From Acidimicrobiales bacterium (GTDB taxonomy: Bacteria > Actinomycetota > Acidimicrobiia > Acidimicrobiales > SZUA-35), in NCBI GenBank assembly GCA_024638815.1, contig JAHEJM010000026.1:1-40340 (forward strand): a stretch of 40,340 bases of DNA. Direction: 5' to 3'. The notes under the pieces are model-generated. The model did not search any database. It was not told where the DNA came from and worked only from the letters and a program-made list of their open reading frames with translations. Shown in pieces: positions 25,762 through 32,976 of this stretch. The first letter of the stretch is position 1; the number at the start of each line of letters is the position of its first letter. The translations under genes and the position numbers were made by a program.

Positions 25762-26110
25762 GGCCCGTGCCACACCCGCTGAGCAACTCGCCCGCTACGA
25801 CAACCGGTACCGGGCCCTCGCCGCACAGCTAGCCGACATCGGACCGATCTCGTCGGGTTCACTCACGCGGCGCTACACCCGCTGCACCTCACCGGGATGC
25901 AAGTGCCGCGCCGACCCACCCCGCCCGCACGGGCCCTACTGGCAGCTGACCCGCAAGATCGACGGCAAGACCGTCACCCGCCGGCTCACCCCCGCCCAAG
26001 CCAAGCTCTACCAAGAGTGGATCGCTAACGACCGCCGCCTCCGCCGCATCACCGACCAGATGCGCACCATCACCGCCAAAGCAGCCGAGATCCGCCTCAA
26101 CGAAGTTTAA
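25760..26110 (+). CDS. DUF6788-like small protein encoded within the insertion sequence
   Basis: A 116-residue basic protein. The centre reads SGSLTRRYTRCTSPGCKCRADPPRPHGPYWQL, with a C-x(4)-C-x-C cluster followed by HGPY, the pattern I associate with DUF6788. A basic helical tail ending in the inverted repeat follows. It may bind DNA or RNA through the Cys cluster and act as a transposition accessory, but that is a guess. ATG 25760 has a strong ribosome-binding site (GAGGAGGAG, about 25747-25755). Its start overlaps that of the transposase on the other strand, so the two must be transcribed from promoters lying inside each other's coding region. Confidence 0.75.
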   Translation: MARATPAEQLARYDNRYRALAAQLADIGPISSGSLTRRYTRCTSPGCKCRADPPRPHGPYWQLTRKIDGKTVTRRLTPAQAKLYQEWIANDRRLRRITDQMRTITAKAAEIRLNEV

Positions 26111-26118
26111 TCACAAGC
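26105..26118 (-). repeat. right terminal inverted repeat of the insertion sequence
   Basis: GTTTAATCACAAGC, the exact inverse of 24395-24408. It supplies the TAA stop (26108-26110) of the DUF6788-like gene. Confidence 0.88.
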
Positions 26119-26153
26119 TTAGTGGAAGTCCTCTATTATTATGAGATAACTAA

Positions 26154-26182
26154 TTGGAACTCGAACTTACGTTTGCTATACT
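26154..26182 (+). promoter_or_regulatory. sigma-70-type promoter of the DUF222 gene, probably leaderless
   Basis: TTGGAA (26154-26159) and TATACT (26177-26182) are spaced by 17 bases. The ATG of the gene begins only six bases after the -10 box, so transcription should start at or very near the start codon, giving a leaderless mRNA as is common in actinobacteria. The surrounding sequence is conspicuously A/T-rich for this genome. Confidence 0.65.
26161..26176 (+). promoter_or_regulatory. candidate LexA (SOS) box
   Basis: TCGAAC-TTAC-GTTTGC matches the actinobacterial SOS consensus TCGAAC-N4-GTTCGA at 10 of 12 defined positions, with a perfect left half. It lies between the -35 and -10 boxes, where a repressor would block RNA polymerase. 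SOS boxes upstream of 13E12-type genes are known in Mycobacterium tuberculosis, which supports the reading. Confidence 0.6.
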
Positions 26183-26188
26183 GGACGT

Positions 26189-27406
26189 ATGAAGGAAGGC
26201 GGATCATCAGCAGAACCACACAGCGCCAATCTGACGGCGCTGGACCGTGGTCTCGATGGGTTGTTGGCTATCGACCTCGACGTTTTGCCTGCGGGCGAAC
26301 TGTTGGATCTGGCGTGCCAAGTACAGAAGCTGTCGGCTCGCTTGGACGCCGTCCGGTCGAAGGTCTTGGCCGCGGCCGACACCGCCTCGGACGCTCCCGC
26401 GGCCCGGCGGGAACTCGGGTTTCGTACCACGTCCCAGGTTGTGGCGTCGGAAACCGGAGCGCCGGCCTACCTGATTCGAACTTCCACCGCCATCGGGCGG
26501 TGGCTCGCTGCGTTCCCGGTGTTTGCTGCTGCGGCTGTCGAGGGTTTGTTGACCGAACGCCATCTGCGTGACCTGCGGTCGGCGGACAAGCCTCACCGCC
26601 ACGACGCGTTGGTGGCCTCGCAGGATGAATTGGTGGATGCGGCTCGGATCCATGACTTTGTGGAATTCACCAACCGGTTGACGGTGTGGTTGATCAACCA
26701 CACCACCCTCGGAGAAGTCGCCGAGCAGGTCAAGAAGACCTCGTGTACCTGGAACACGAACACTGACGGGTCGATCGATGGGCGGTTTCATCTGGACCCG
26801 TTGTCGGCTGTTGCGGTGGGCAAGGCGTTGGGTGATGAGATGCAGCACCTGTTCCGCCAGCAATCCGAAGACAACGGCACCTCGGACACCGCCAACCGGC
26901 GGCGGGGTCAAGCGTTGGTCGGTCTGATCGTCGGTGGCGCCGAAGCGCCCGGGTCGGCCACGACCACCCCACTGGTCAACCTGGTCATCGGGCAGAAGAT
27001 CTTGGAGAACCTGTTGGAGCGGTTCCTCGACCCCAACACCCCGGCCGTACCGGTTGATTTCGATGACCCGGATTTCCGGTGCGAAACCATCGATGGGACA
27101 CCCATTCATCCGGATGCGGCGTTTGCGGCGGTGGCGGTGGCTGAGTTCGAACGAATCGTGCTCGATGCGAAGTCTCGGCCGATCGATGTGTCGGTCAAAT
27201 CACGAGGGTTCCCGCCGTGGATGAAACGAGCGTTGCTGATCGCAGCCAGAGGAAGATGCGGAATCAGAGCGTGTGATGCGTGCCACTACTGGTTGCAAGT
27301 CGACCATGTGAACCCCCACTCCAAGGGTGGAGAGACGCGCCTCGACAACGGTCAGATTCTGTGTGACCCGGACAACAAGTGGAAGCGCGATCTTGTGGCG
27401 GCCTGA
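26189..27406 (+). CDS. DUF222 / 13E12-repeat HNH endonuclease
   Basis: A 405-residue protein. The long DUF222 domain runs from about residue 20 to 280 (LDLACQVQKLSARLDAVRSKVLAAAD; LLTERHLRDLRSAD; GRFHLDPLSAVAVGKAL; RRGQALVGLIV). The C-terminal HNH nuclease domain is R-G-R-C-G...C-D-A-C, L-Q-V-D-H-V-N-P-H-S-K-G-G, then L-D-N-G-Q-I-L-C-D-P-D-N-K-W-K, with the metal and catalytic histidine in DHV and two Cys pairs that may bind zinc. Such genes are numerous and dispersed in actinobacteria (13E12 repeats) and behave as mobile, but their biological role is unsettled. Promoter and operator features are given separately. It is convergent with flhB and closes the island that splits flhA from flhB. 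Confidence 0.9.
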   Translation: MKEGGSSAEPHSANLTALDRGLDGLLAIDLDVLPAGELLDLACQVQKLSARLDAVRSKVLAAADTASDAPAARRELGFRTTSQVVASETGAPAYLIRTSTAIGRWLAAFPVFAAAAVEGLLTERHLRDLRSADKPHRHDALVASQDELVDAARIHDFVEFTNRLTVWLINHTTLGEVAEQVKKTSCTWNTNTDGSIDGRFHLDPLSAVAVGKALGDEMQHLFRQQSEDNGTSDTANRRRGQALVGLIVGGAEAPGSATTTPLVNLVIGQKILENLLERFLDPNTPAVPVDFDDPDFRCETIDGTPIHPDAAFAAVAVAEFERIVLDAKSRPIDVSVKSRGFPPWMKRALLIAARGRCGIRACDACHYWLQVDHVNPHSKGGETRLDNGQILCDPDNKWKRDLVAA

Positions 27407-27477
27407 CGCCGACCGAACAAGCAATCCGCCCCCACGACCAGCAACTTGAAAACCGAATAGACCGGGCTCGACCACCC

Positions 27478-28602
27478 CTATGTCTTGACCAGGTCCGAGG
27501 CCCGGGCAAGGGCCGAGGCCGGCACGTTGACCCGGCGGATGATCCCGGAGAGGGCGCCGGGCTTCGTCTGCATGACGAAGGCCAGCACCAGGGCGACGGC
27601 CTGGTACAGCTCGACCGGCACCTCCTTGCCCACCTCGGTGGTGTCGTAGAGCACCCAGGCCAGGGCCCGGCTCTCCACCATGGGTACGCCGTGTTCGGTG
27701 GCCGCGGCCCGGATGCGTTCGGCCACGTCGTCCCTGCCCTTGGCCGCCACCTGTGGTGCCCCGGTCTGCTCGTTGTACTTCAGGGCCACGGCCACATGGA
27801 TCGGGTTGACCACCACCACCGATGACTCCTGCACTGCGGCCAGCATCTGGTTCCGGCTGAGCTGGCGGTGGGCCTGACGGCGCCTGGCCCGGACCTCGGG
27901 GTTGCCCTCGGCGCTCTTCATCTCCTGCTTGACTTCCTGCTTCGACATCCGCAGCTTGCGTTCGGTCCGCCATCGCTGGAAACCGATGTCGGCCAGACCG
28001 ATCAGCAGACCGGCCACCGCCAGCAGGCGCAGCAGCATGATCACATCGGCCCCGGCGACGGCCGCACCCTGCCGGGCCCCGACCATACCGCCCCGGAGGT
28101 GGTCGGCGGCCACCGACGGCACCACCAGGAACACCACCACTCCCAGCATGATCAGCCGCAGCATGGACTTGGCCGTGTCGACCAGGGAGTCGGGCGACAC
28201 CAGGCGTTTGAACCCCTGCTTGGGCGACAGTCGCTCCAGCTTGGGTTTGAGGGCTTTGCCCGACAGCATCACCCCGCCCTGGACCGCCAGACCGGCCGCC
28301 ACCATCACGAACAGCACAAGCATCATGGCGATGATGAGCACCGCCAGTTCGATCACCAGGCTCCACAGCGAGCCCAGCACCGGTTCAAGGTCACCCTCGG
28401 ATGACATCTCGATGATGTCGATGGACTGGGTCTCCATCACCAGCATCAGCTGGCCCACCAGCGGGGGCAGGAAGAAGGTGGCCGCCACCAGCACCGACCA
28501 CTGGACCACATCCACCGAGCGGGGGATCTGCCCCTCGGATCGGGCCTCCTTCCGCCGCTTCGGTGTGGGCTTCTCGGTCTTTGAACTCTTGTCCTCGGCC
28601 AT
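27478..28602 (-). CDS. flhB: flagellar export protein FlhB with variant NPIH cleavage site
   Basis: A 374-residue FlhB of normal length. The N-terminus MAEDKSSKTEKPTPKRRKEARSEGQIPRS is typical, followed by four transmembrane helices (residues about 32-215) and the linker FQRWRTERKLRMSKQEVKQEMKSAEGNPEVRARRR. The autocleavage motif, normally N-P-T-H, is N266-P267-I268-H269 within VVVVNPIHVAVALKY. The C-terminal domain contains ERIRAAATEHGVPMVESRALAWVLYDTTEVGKEVP, as in all family members. FlhB sits in the export gate and switches substrate class from rod/hook to filament proteins. Asn and Pro that form the scissile bond are kept, so cleavage may still occur. The last ~25 residues extend past the usual end. 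Confidence 0.95.
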   Translation of the reverse strand: MAEDKSSKTEKPTPKRRKEARSEGQIPRSVDVVQWSVLVAATFFLPPLVGQLMLVMETQSIDIIEMSSEGDLEPVLGSLWSLVIELAVLIIAMMLVLFVMVAAGLAVQGGVMLSGKALKPKLERLSPKQGFKRLVSPDSLVDTAKSMLRLIMLGVVVFLVVPSVAADHLRGGMVGARQGAAVAGADVIMLLRLLAVAGLLIGLADIGFQRWRTERKLRMSKQEVKQEMKSAEGNPEVRARRRQAHRQLSRNQMLAAVQESSVVVVNPIHVAVALKYNEQTGAPQVAAKGRDDVAERIRAAATEHGVPMVESRALAWVLYDTTEVGKEVPVELYQAVALVLAFVMQTKPGALSGIIRRVNVPASALARASDLVKT

Positions 28603-28665
28603 CGCTCACCCAGCCGACAACCCGGCCGTCGTATGACCATCGGCAGTTGGGGCTGTGGGCTTGAG

Positions 28666-28685
28666 CGGCCGGCCGTGACCGGCCG
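28666..28685 (-). terminator. possible GC-rich hairpin terminator after the EEP gene
   Basis: CGGCCGG (28666-28672) pairs with CCGGCCG (28679-28685) over a six-base loop, just beyond the stop of the endonuclease/phosphatase gene on the minus strand. No T-run follows, so it may only attenuate transcription into flhB. Confidence 0.35.
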
Positions 28686-28689
28686 GGGG

Positions 28690-29763
28690 TCAGTCGTCGC
28701 CGACGTCGTTGGGGTCGATTTCGCCCCCCGGCAGCGTGCTGGCTTCGAGTTCCAATGCGGCGACGACACCGGCGTGGTCCGAGTACCACAGGCCGTCTGC
28801 CGTCTTCCCGATGATCGTTGCCGTATCGGCGGCGACGAGTTTTGTGCCCCGCTTGCGGTAGAAGACGTGGTCGATGCGTTGATCCAGCTCGCTGGTGGCA
28901 TTGTTCAGCAGTTCGGGCTGGCAGCAGGTGAAGCCGTCGCCCCCCTGCCAGGTGTCGGCATAGCCGCGGTCCTTGAAGGTGGCATACGTGGTCTCACCGG
29001 GCTCGGAATTGAAATCACCGACCACGATGAGGGGAAGGGGCTCGAAGTAGAGACGGTCGACAAGTTCGGCCGCTTGAACCTCCTGACAGATCACCAAGCC
29101 CGACGGGGTGACGCAGGGTGCGTTCTGCACTTCGAGATGGGTATTGACGAAGCGGAACCGGGATCCGTCGACCACGGCGTCGACGGCGGTGTAGCCACGG
29201 GTGAACTCGATCGGGAAACCGCCGAGGCTTGCCGTGAAGTTGACGGCGAAGTTGTCGCTCACGGGGTTGGAGACCGTCGTGGTTTCGGTGTTATGGATGA
29301 TCACATCTCGATCGACGACTCGGGCGAAGATCCCGTTCACCGGATCGATGGGGACCGTGACGTCGGCGTTGACCACGAACGACGAGACGGCGTAGGTCTC
29401 GCCCCGGGCCGCCAGGTTGCCCATAACGATGTCCAAGTAGTCGATGGTCTGCAGCACTTGGCCTTGCGAGTCGAAGACGACAATGCGTGTCACCTCCTGC
29501 AGTCCGACGAGATCGGGGTTCAGCTCGTCGACCTTCTCGGCGAACACGGCGGCCCGGGCCGGGAAGTTGGAGGCAAGGGCGGTCTGGAAGACGGCGGCCG
29601 GAGACTCACCCTGGAGGATCCGGTCGAGGTCGGCCCCGATGTACAGGTTTTGCGTCATCACCTTGACGTCGATGTCGGTGTCGGTGGCCGCCGTCGCCGG
29701 TGCCGCCACCGACAGTGAACAGAGCGCAGCCAGCACCGCCACCAGGAGTTTCCAGGACCTCAT
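28690..29763 (-). CDS. secreted endonuclease/exonuclease/phosphatase-family protein
   Basis: A 357-residue protein with an N-terminal signal peptide (WKLLVAVLAALCSLSVAAPATAA). All hallmark segments of the DNase I-like EEP fold follow in order: VMTQNLYIGADL, N-P-D-L-V-G-L-Q-E-V with the metal-binding Glu, F-V-N-T-H-L-E-V with a catalytic-type His, V-V-G-D-F-N-S-E-P-G with the Asp/Asn pair, Q-R-I-D-H-V-F-Y, and W-Y-S-D-H-A-G-V with the final catalytic His. It should cleave phosphodiester or phosphoester bonds outside the cell (nuclease, sphingomyelinase or inositol phosphatase are all possible). ATG 29763 is chosen as the start of the signal peptide. It lies between fliR and flhB on the same strand but has no known flagellar link. 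Its own operator-like upstream region suggests separate control. Confidence 0.88.
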   Translation of the reverse strand: MRSWKLLVAVLAALCSLSVAAPATAATDTDIDVKVMTQNLYIGADLDRILQGESPAAVFQTALASNFPARAAVFAEKVDELNPDLVGLQEVTRIVVFDSQGQVLQTIDYLDIVMGNLAARGETYAVSSFVVNADVTVPIDPVNGIFARVVDRDVIIHNTETTTVSNPVSDNFAVNFTASLGGFPIEFTRGYTAVDAVVDGSRFRFVNTHLEVQNAPCVTPSGLVICQEVQAAELVDRLYFEPLPLIVVGDFNSEPGETTYATFKDRGYADTWQGGDGFTCCQPELLNNATSELDQRIDHVFYRKRGTKLVAADTATIIGKTADGLWYSDHAGVVAALELEASTLPGGEIDPNDVGDD

Positions 29764-29778
29764 TCCGCCTCGCCTTCC

Positions 29779-29807
29779 GTTGACCATCCGTCAACTAACG
29801 TCGTTAG
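29779..29807. promoter_or_regulatory. two overlapping palindromes upstream of the EEP gene, operator-like
   Basis: GTTGAC-CATCC-GTCAAC (29779-29795) is a perfect inverted repeat, and CTAAC-GTC-GTTAG (29795-29807) is a second one sharing its last base. They lie 16-44 bases upstream of the ATG of the minus-strand EEP gene. The second resembles TetR-type operators. The cognate regulator is unknown. Confidence 0.45.
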
Positions 29808-29920
29808 GGTGCGAGGGTAGGTGTGTTGATGTCTCGACAATCACCGGGGGGGCAGCTTGTCCCGTGCCGTTGGTCCCGATGGCCCCTCTGAGTGCCCTCG
29901 AGCAGGTCACAGAACCGGCG

Positions 29921-30694
29921 TCAGACTCCCAGCAACCGCAGTGACCACATCACGGAGCGCTCGGCCAGGACCGATACGGCGCGCACGGCCAGGGGCAGCG
30001 ACACCGTCAACACCAGGATCATCACCATCGACTTGGCGGCGAAGCCGAGGATCATCACATTGAGTCGGGGGGCGGCCCGGGTGGCCAGGGCCAGGACGGC
30101 CTCGGTCATGGCCAACGCCACCAGCACCGGCAGGGCGATCTCCACCGCGGCGATCAGCAGGTCCCCGGCGGCCTTGGCCGCCACCTCGGGGATGGCGTCG
30201 ACCCGCAGCCCCGACACCGGTGCCACCTCGAAGCTGCGGATCAGGCCTCGCATCATCAGCAGATGGCCGTCGACAATGAACAGCCCGGTGAGAGCGATGA
30301 GCTGATGCAACCGGCCAACCGGGGCGGCCTCGACCTGGGTGATGGGGTCATAGAGCACGGCGATCCCGATACCGGAGATGACGTCGATCATGGAGCCGGC
30401 GGCCTGGATTGCGACCATGAACAGCTGGATGACGACTCCCATGGCCACCCCGGCCGCGATCTGGTAGACCATGGCCCCGACCAAAGCCGGCACCGTGGGC
30501 TCGATCACCGGTCCGGTCTGCTCGTACACCACCGGGGCCACGGCGGCGGCCACCGCAACCGACAGCGCCAACCGCATACGCAGGGGCACGCCACCGCCGT
30601 TGAACGGTGGGGCGAACTGCATCATGGCCAGCAGGCGGGCCGACAGCAGCAGGAAACCGACCAGTAGCGACGGATCGACCGGGAAGGTCAGCAC
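29921..30694 (-). CDS. fliR: flagellar biosynthetic protein FliR
   Basis: A 257-residue membrane protein with about six to eight hydrophobic helices, typical of FliR. Conserved stretches include LLLSARLLAMMQFAPPFNGGGVPLRMRLALSVAVA at the N-terminus, DVISGIGIAVLYDP in the middle, and VALAMTEAVLALATRAAPRLNVMILGFAAKSMV, where the RAAPRLNVMILGF segment is the family signature. FliR joins FliP and FliQ in the core export channel. A GTG at 30694 is used as start, about 18 bases after the fliQ stop; no better in-frame start exists nearby. The following 157 bases (29764-29920) separate it from the EEP gene and hold the palindromes described for that gene. Confidence 0.95.
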   Translation of the reverse strand: MLTFPVDPSLLVGFLLLSARLLAMMQFAPPFNGGGVPLRMRLALSVAVAAAVAPVVYEQTGPVIEPTVPALVGAMVYQIAAGVAMGVVIQLFMVAIQAAGSMIDVISGIGIAVLYDPITQVEAAPVGRLHQLIALTGLFIVDGHLLMMRGLIRSFEVAPVSGLRVDAIPEVAAKAAGDLLIAAVEIALPVLVALAMTEAVLALATRAAPRLNVMILGFAAKSMVMILVLTVSLPLAVRAVSVLAERSVMWSLRLLGV

Positions 30695-30712
30695 GGCGTC
30701 ATCATCCCTTGA

Positions 30713-30982
30713 TCAGCCGATGATGCCCGGAGCCGACTCGATGAGCTGACGGGTGAAATCCACCATCTGCTGCAGCATCCACGAACCCGAGAGCACGATC
30801 ACGGCCCCGACGGCGATGAACTTGGGTACGAAGCTGAGGGTTTGCTCCTGGAGCTGGGTCACCGACTGGAACAGCCCGACCAAGACGCCGACCCCGACCG
30901 CGGTGAGCAGGATGGGGGCCGAGATACGGGCCGCAATCCACATGGCCTCGGACACGATTTCGATTGCCTGGGTTTCAGTCAT
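30713..30982 (-). CDS. fliQ: flagellar biosynthetic protein FliQ
   Basis: An 89-residue, two-helix membrane protein of the exact family length. It starts MTETQAIEIVSEAMWIAARISAPILLTAVGVGVLVGLFQSVTQLQEQTLSFVPKF; the GLFQSVTQLQEQTLSFVPK block is the universal FliQ/SctS signature. The second helix is VIVLSGSWMLQQMVDF. FliQ surrounds FliP in the export gate of the inner membrane. It lies between fliP and fliR in the standard order. Confidence 0.97.
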   Translation of the reverse strand: MTETQAIEIVSEAMWIAARISAPILLTAVGVGVLVGLFQSVTQLQEQTLSFVPKFIAVGAVIVLSGSWMLQQMVDFTRQLIESAPGIIG

Positions 30983-31022
30983 GGGCCGCCACTCCTGACA
31001 CGTTCATCGGCCGAACGGCCGA

Positions 31023-31907
31023 CTAATTGAAACTGGTGAGGATGGTCTGCACGATGAGCGACCAGCCTCCGACCATGACGAACAACAACAGCTTGAACGG
31101 CAGCGACACGAACACCGGGGGCAGCATCATCATACCCAGCGACATGAGCACGGCCGAAACCACCATGTCGATGACCAGGAACGGGATGAAGATCACGAAC
31201 CCGATGAGGAACGCCGTCTTCAACTCCGACAACAGGAAAGCCGGGATGAGGGTGGTGAGGCTGATGTCGGACTGGTCCTCGGGCCGTTCGGCGTCGGTGG
31301 CGTCCAACATGAGCTCCAACTCCGAGGTCCGGGTGTGGGTCAGCATGAACTCACGCAACGGTTCGGTGCCCAGTTCGTAGGCCTCGGACTGGTCGATGGT
31401 GCCGTCCAGGTAGGGCTGGAGCGCCACCTCGTTGATCTCGTTGAGGGTGGGGGCCATCACGAACAGGGTCAGGAACAGCGACAGCCCGACCACCACCTGG
31501 TTGGGCGGAACACCCTGCAACCCGAGGGCGTTTCGGGTCAGCGACAGCACCACCACGATCCGGGTGAAGCTGGTCAACATGATGATGATCGAGGGGGCCA
31601 GCGACAGCAGGGTCAGGACGATGATGATGATGACCGACTGGCTGGGACCCTCCCCTCCCCCGTCGACGGTGATGGTGAACGGCTCGTCCTCATCCACCGC
31701 GTCGGGGTCGGCATCATCGCCACCCACCTCGGGCACCGTGGGTGGCGGTGGTTCGATGTTGTCGGGCAGATCCTGGGCCGCGGCCGGGGAGACGAGCAGC
31801 AATGGTCCGAGAAAGGCCAAGAGCGCCAAAACCAGAACGGCCGCCCACCTCATGGGGGGCGGATCGGCTGGACAGGCTTCGGTTGGTCTCACCGACCGCC
31901 TCACCAT
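31023..31907 (-). CDS. fliP: flagellar biosynthetic protein FliP
   Basis: A 294-residue FliP with an N-terminal signal-like helix (AAVLVLALLAFLGPLLLVSPAAAQ), an acidic Pro/Asp-rich external spacer (about residues 45-80) and four transmembrane helices. Family signatures are clear: LLSLAPSIIIMLTSFTRIVVVLSLTRNALG, PPNQVVVGLSLFLTLFVMAP, LIPAFLLSELKTAFLIGFVIFIPFLVIDMVVSAVLMSLGMMMLPP and the final LLFVMVGGWSLIVQTIL. It forms the pentameric core of the export channel. ATG 31907 lies six bases after the fliO stop with AGG upstream, giving translational coupling; ATG 31853 is the alternative and would start just before the signal helix. Confidence 0.96.
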   Translation of the reverse strand: MVRRSVRPTEACPADPPPMRWAAVLVLALLAFLGPLLLVSPAAAQDLPDNIEPPPPTVPEVGGDDADPDAVDEDEPFTITVDGGGEGPSQSVIIIIVLTLLSLAPSIIIMLTSFTRIVVVLSLTRNALGLQGVPPNQVVVGLSLFLTLFVMAPTLNEINEVALQPYLDGTIDQSEAYELGTEPLREFMLTHTRTSELELMLDATDAERPEDQSDISLTTLIPAFLLSELKTAFLIGFVIFIPFLVIDMVVSAVLMSLGMMMLPPVFVSLPFKLLLFVMVGGWSLIVQTILTSFN

Positions 31908-31913
31908 CCTGAC

Positions 31914-32282
31914 CTACCCCGCGCCCCGGCGCACGGTGCGTTCCCGCAGGCTCTCGAGTAACCCGGGATCGGTGATGTCGACAGTGGCGTCGGCTGGGTC
32001 ATCAACTCCACCGGCAGCCAGGTCGGCCATGAGCTCGTCGCCCTCGGCCAGCACCTGCACCCCCTGTTCGCCCACACCGAGCAGCAGTTGCCGTTCGCCC
32101 ACCCTGACCAGCACCAGGGAGGCCGAGCGGTTCAACGCCCGTTGAGCCTGGACGTGGATCGGCCCCCGAGCGAGCGTGCTGAAGCCACGGTTCCTGGCCA
32201 CCTTGGCCAGGGCCCACAACAGCACGCCGACCACGACCAACGAGGCCAGCATGCGCACCAGCAACAGCGCCGACTCGCCCAT
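31914..32282 (-). CDS. fliO: flagellar biosynthetic protein FliO
   Basis: A 122-residue protein with one N-terminal helix (LLLVRMLASLVVVGVLLWALAKVARN) and a small cytoplasmic domain reading RALNRSASLVLVRVGERQLLLGVGEQGVQVLAE, which is the conserved FliO strand pattern. It helps assemble the FliP ring and is not part of the mature gate. The sequence is weakly conserved, as usual, so the call relies on the pattern plus its place between fliN and fliP. The start lies one base after the fliN stop. Confidence 0.88.
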   Translation of the reverse strand: MGESALLLVRMLASLVVVGVLLWALAKVARNRGFSTLARGPIHVQAQRALNRSASLVLVRVGERQLLLGVGEQGVQVLAEGDELMADLAAGGVDDPADATVDITDPGLLESLRERTVRRGAG

Positions 32283-32283
32283 A

Positions 32284-32976
32284 TCAACCCCGGTCGGGAT
32301 CGATCATCTCGGTCACCCTGATGGCGTATTCGTCGTCGACCACCACCACCTCACCCCGGGCCAGTAGGGTTCCGTTGACCCGCACGTCGATGGGGGCGCC
32401 GGCGGCCCGGTCGAGTTCGACGACCGAGCCGATCTCGAGCGACAGGACGTCGGACACACTCATCGACGTCCGGCCCAGCTCCACGGTGACGCTGAGCTGA
32501 ACGTCACGCAGCCGGGTGAGCTGAGAGGCGTTGGCCGACATGGAGGAGATCGTGCCCCCGGCGGCGGCCCGTACGGCATCGGCAGCCTGGTCGGGGCCAC
32601 TGCTGCGGCGGTCCTCGGACCAGACGATGGCACCGATGATCTCACCGTTGCCGGAGATGGGGAAGACGCTGGCCGGCGCTCCGACCGAGCCGACGAGATC
32701 GTTGAGGTCGGCCACCGGATCCATCGGTCGCAGAGCCAACTCCGGTCGAACCCGGCTGATGGCCCCACCGATGGACTGGATGATCGAGTCGGCCTGAATG
32801 GCAGGCTTGTCGGCCACAGCCGCCACCAACACCGGGACCCCACCGTCGACGCCGGCCAGATTGACCATCGGCCCGGGCAATGACGAGGCGAGTCCGGGGT
32901 CGGGGGAACCGAGCTCGAGACCGACTTTGGCCAACGCGCCGGCCAGCTCCGAAGTTGTTTCCGCGGTCAGGGTCAC
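32284..32976 (-). CDS. fliN: flagellar motor switch protein FliN (FliN/FliY type)
   Basis: A 230-residue protein. The C-terminal SpoA domain (about residues 150-225) reads RLRDVQLSVTVELGRTSMSVSDVLSLEIGSVVELDRAAGAPIDVRVNGTLLARGEVVVVDDEYAIRVTEM, a full FliN signature. The N-terminal ~130 residues look like a degenerate CheC-type alpha/beta domain with no clear CheC phosphatase motif, making the protein longer than the ~130-residue enteric FliN and more like FliY. It forms the lower C-ring of the motor and helps dock the export ATPase complex. ATGA overlap with fliM. Confidence 0.93.
   Translation of the reverse strand: MTLTAETTSELAGALAKVGLELGSPDPGLASSLPGPMVNLAGVDGGVPVLVAAVADKPAIQADSIIQSIGGAISRVRPELALRPMDPVADLNDLVGSVGAPASVFPISGNGEIIGAIVWSEDRRSSGPDQAADAVRAAAGGTISSMSANASQLTRLRDVQLSVTVELGRTSMSVSDVLSLEIGSVVELDRAAGAPIDVRVNGTLLARGEVVVVDDEYAIRVTEMIDPDRG

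Larger units (their letters stand above)
24395..26118. mobile_element. complete insertion sequence with 14-bp perfect terminal inverted repeats
   Basis: GCTTGTGATTAAAC at 24395-24408 is exactly inverted at 26105-26118. TTA flanks both sides (24392-24394 and 26119-26121), or TTAG if one base is shared, consistent with a short target duplication; IS701-type elements favour YTAR targets. Between the ends lie two divergent genes, a transposase and a DUF6788-like protein. Both end in TAA stop codons that are part of the inverted repeats. The element is 1724 bp and looks intact. Confidence 0.85.

Noticed and set aside
27430..27477. A segment reading ACTTGAAAACCGAATAG, reminiscent of sequence flanking rRNA genes
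   Set aside because: No rRNA or tRNA sequence is adjacent; the match is short and most likely chance.
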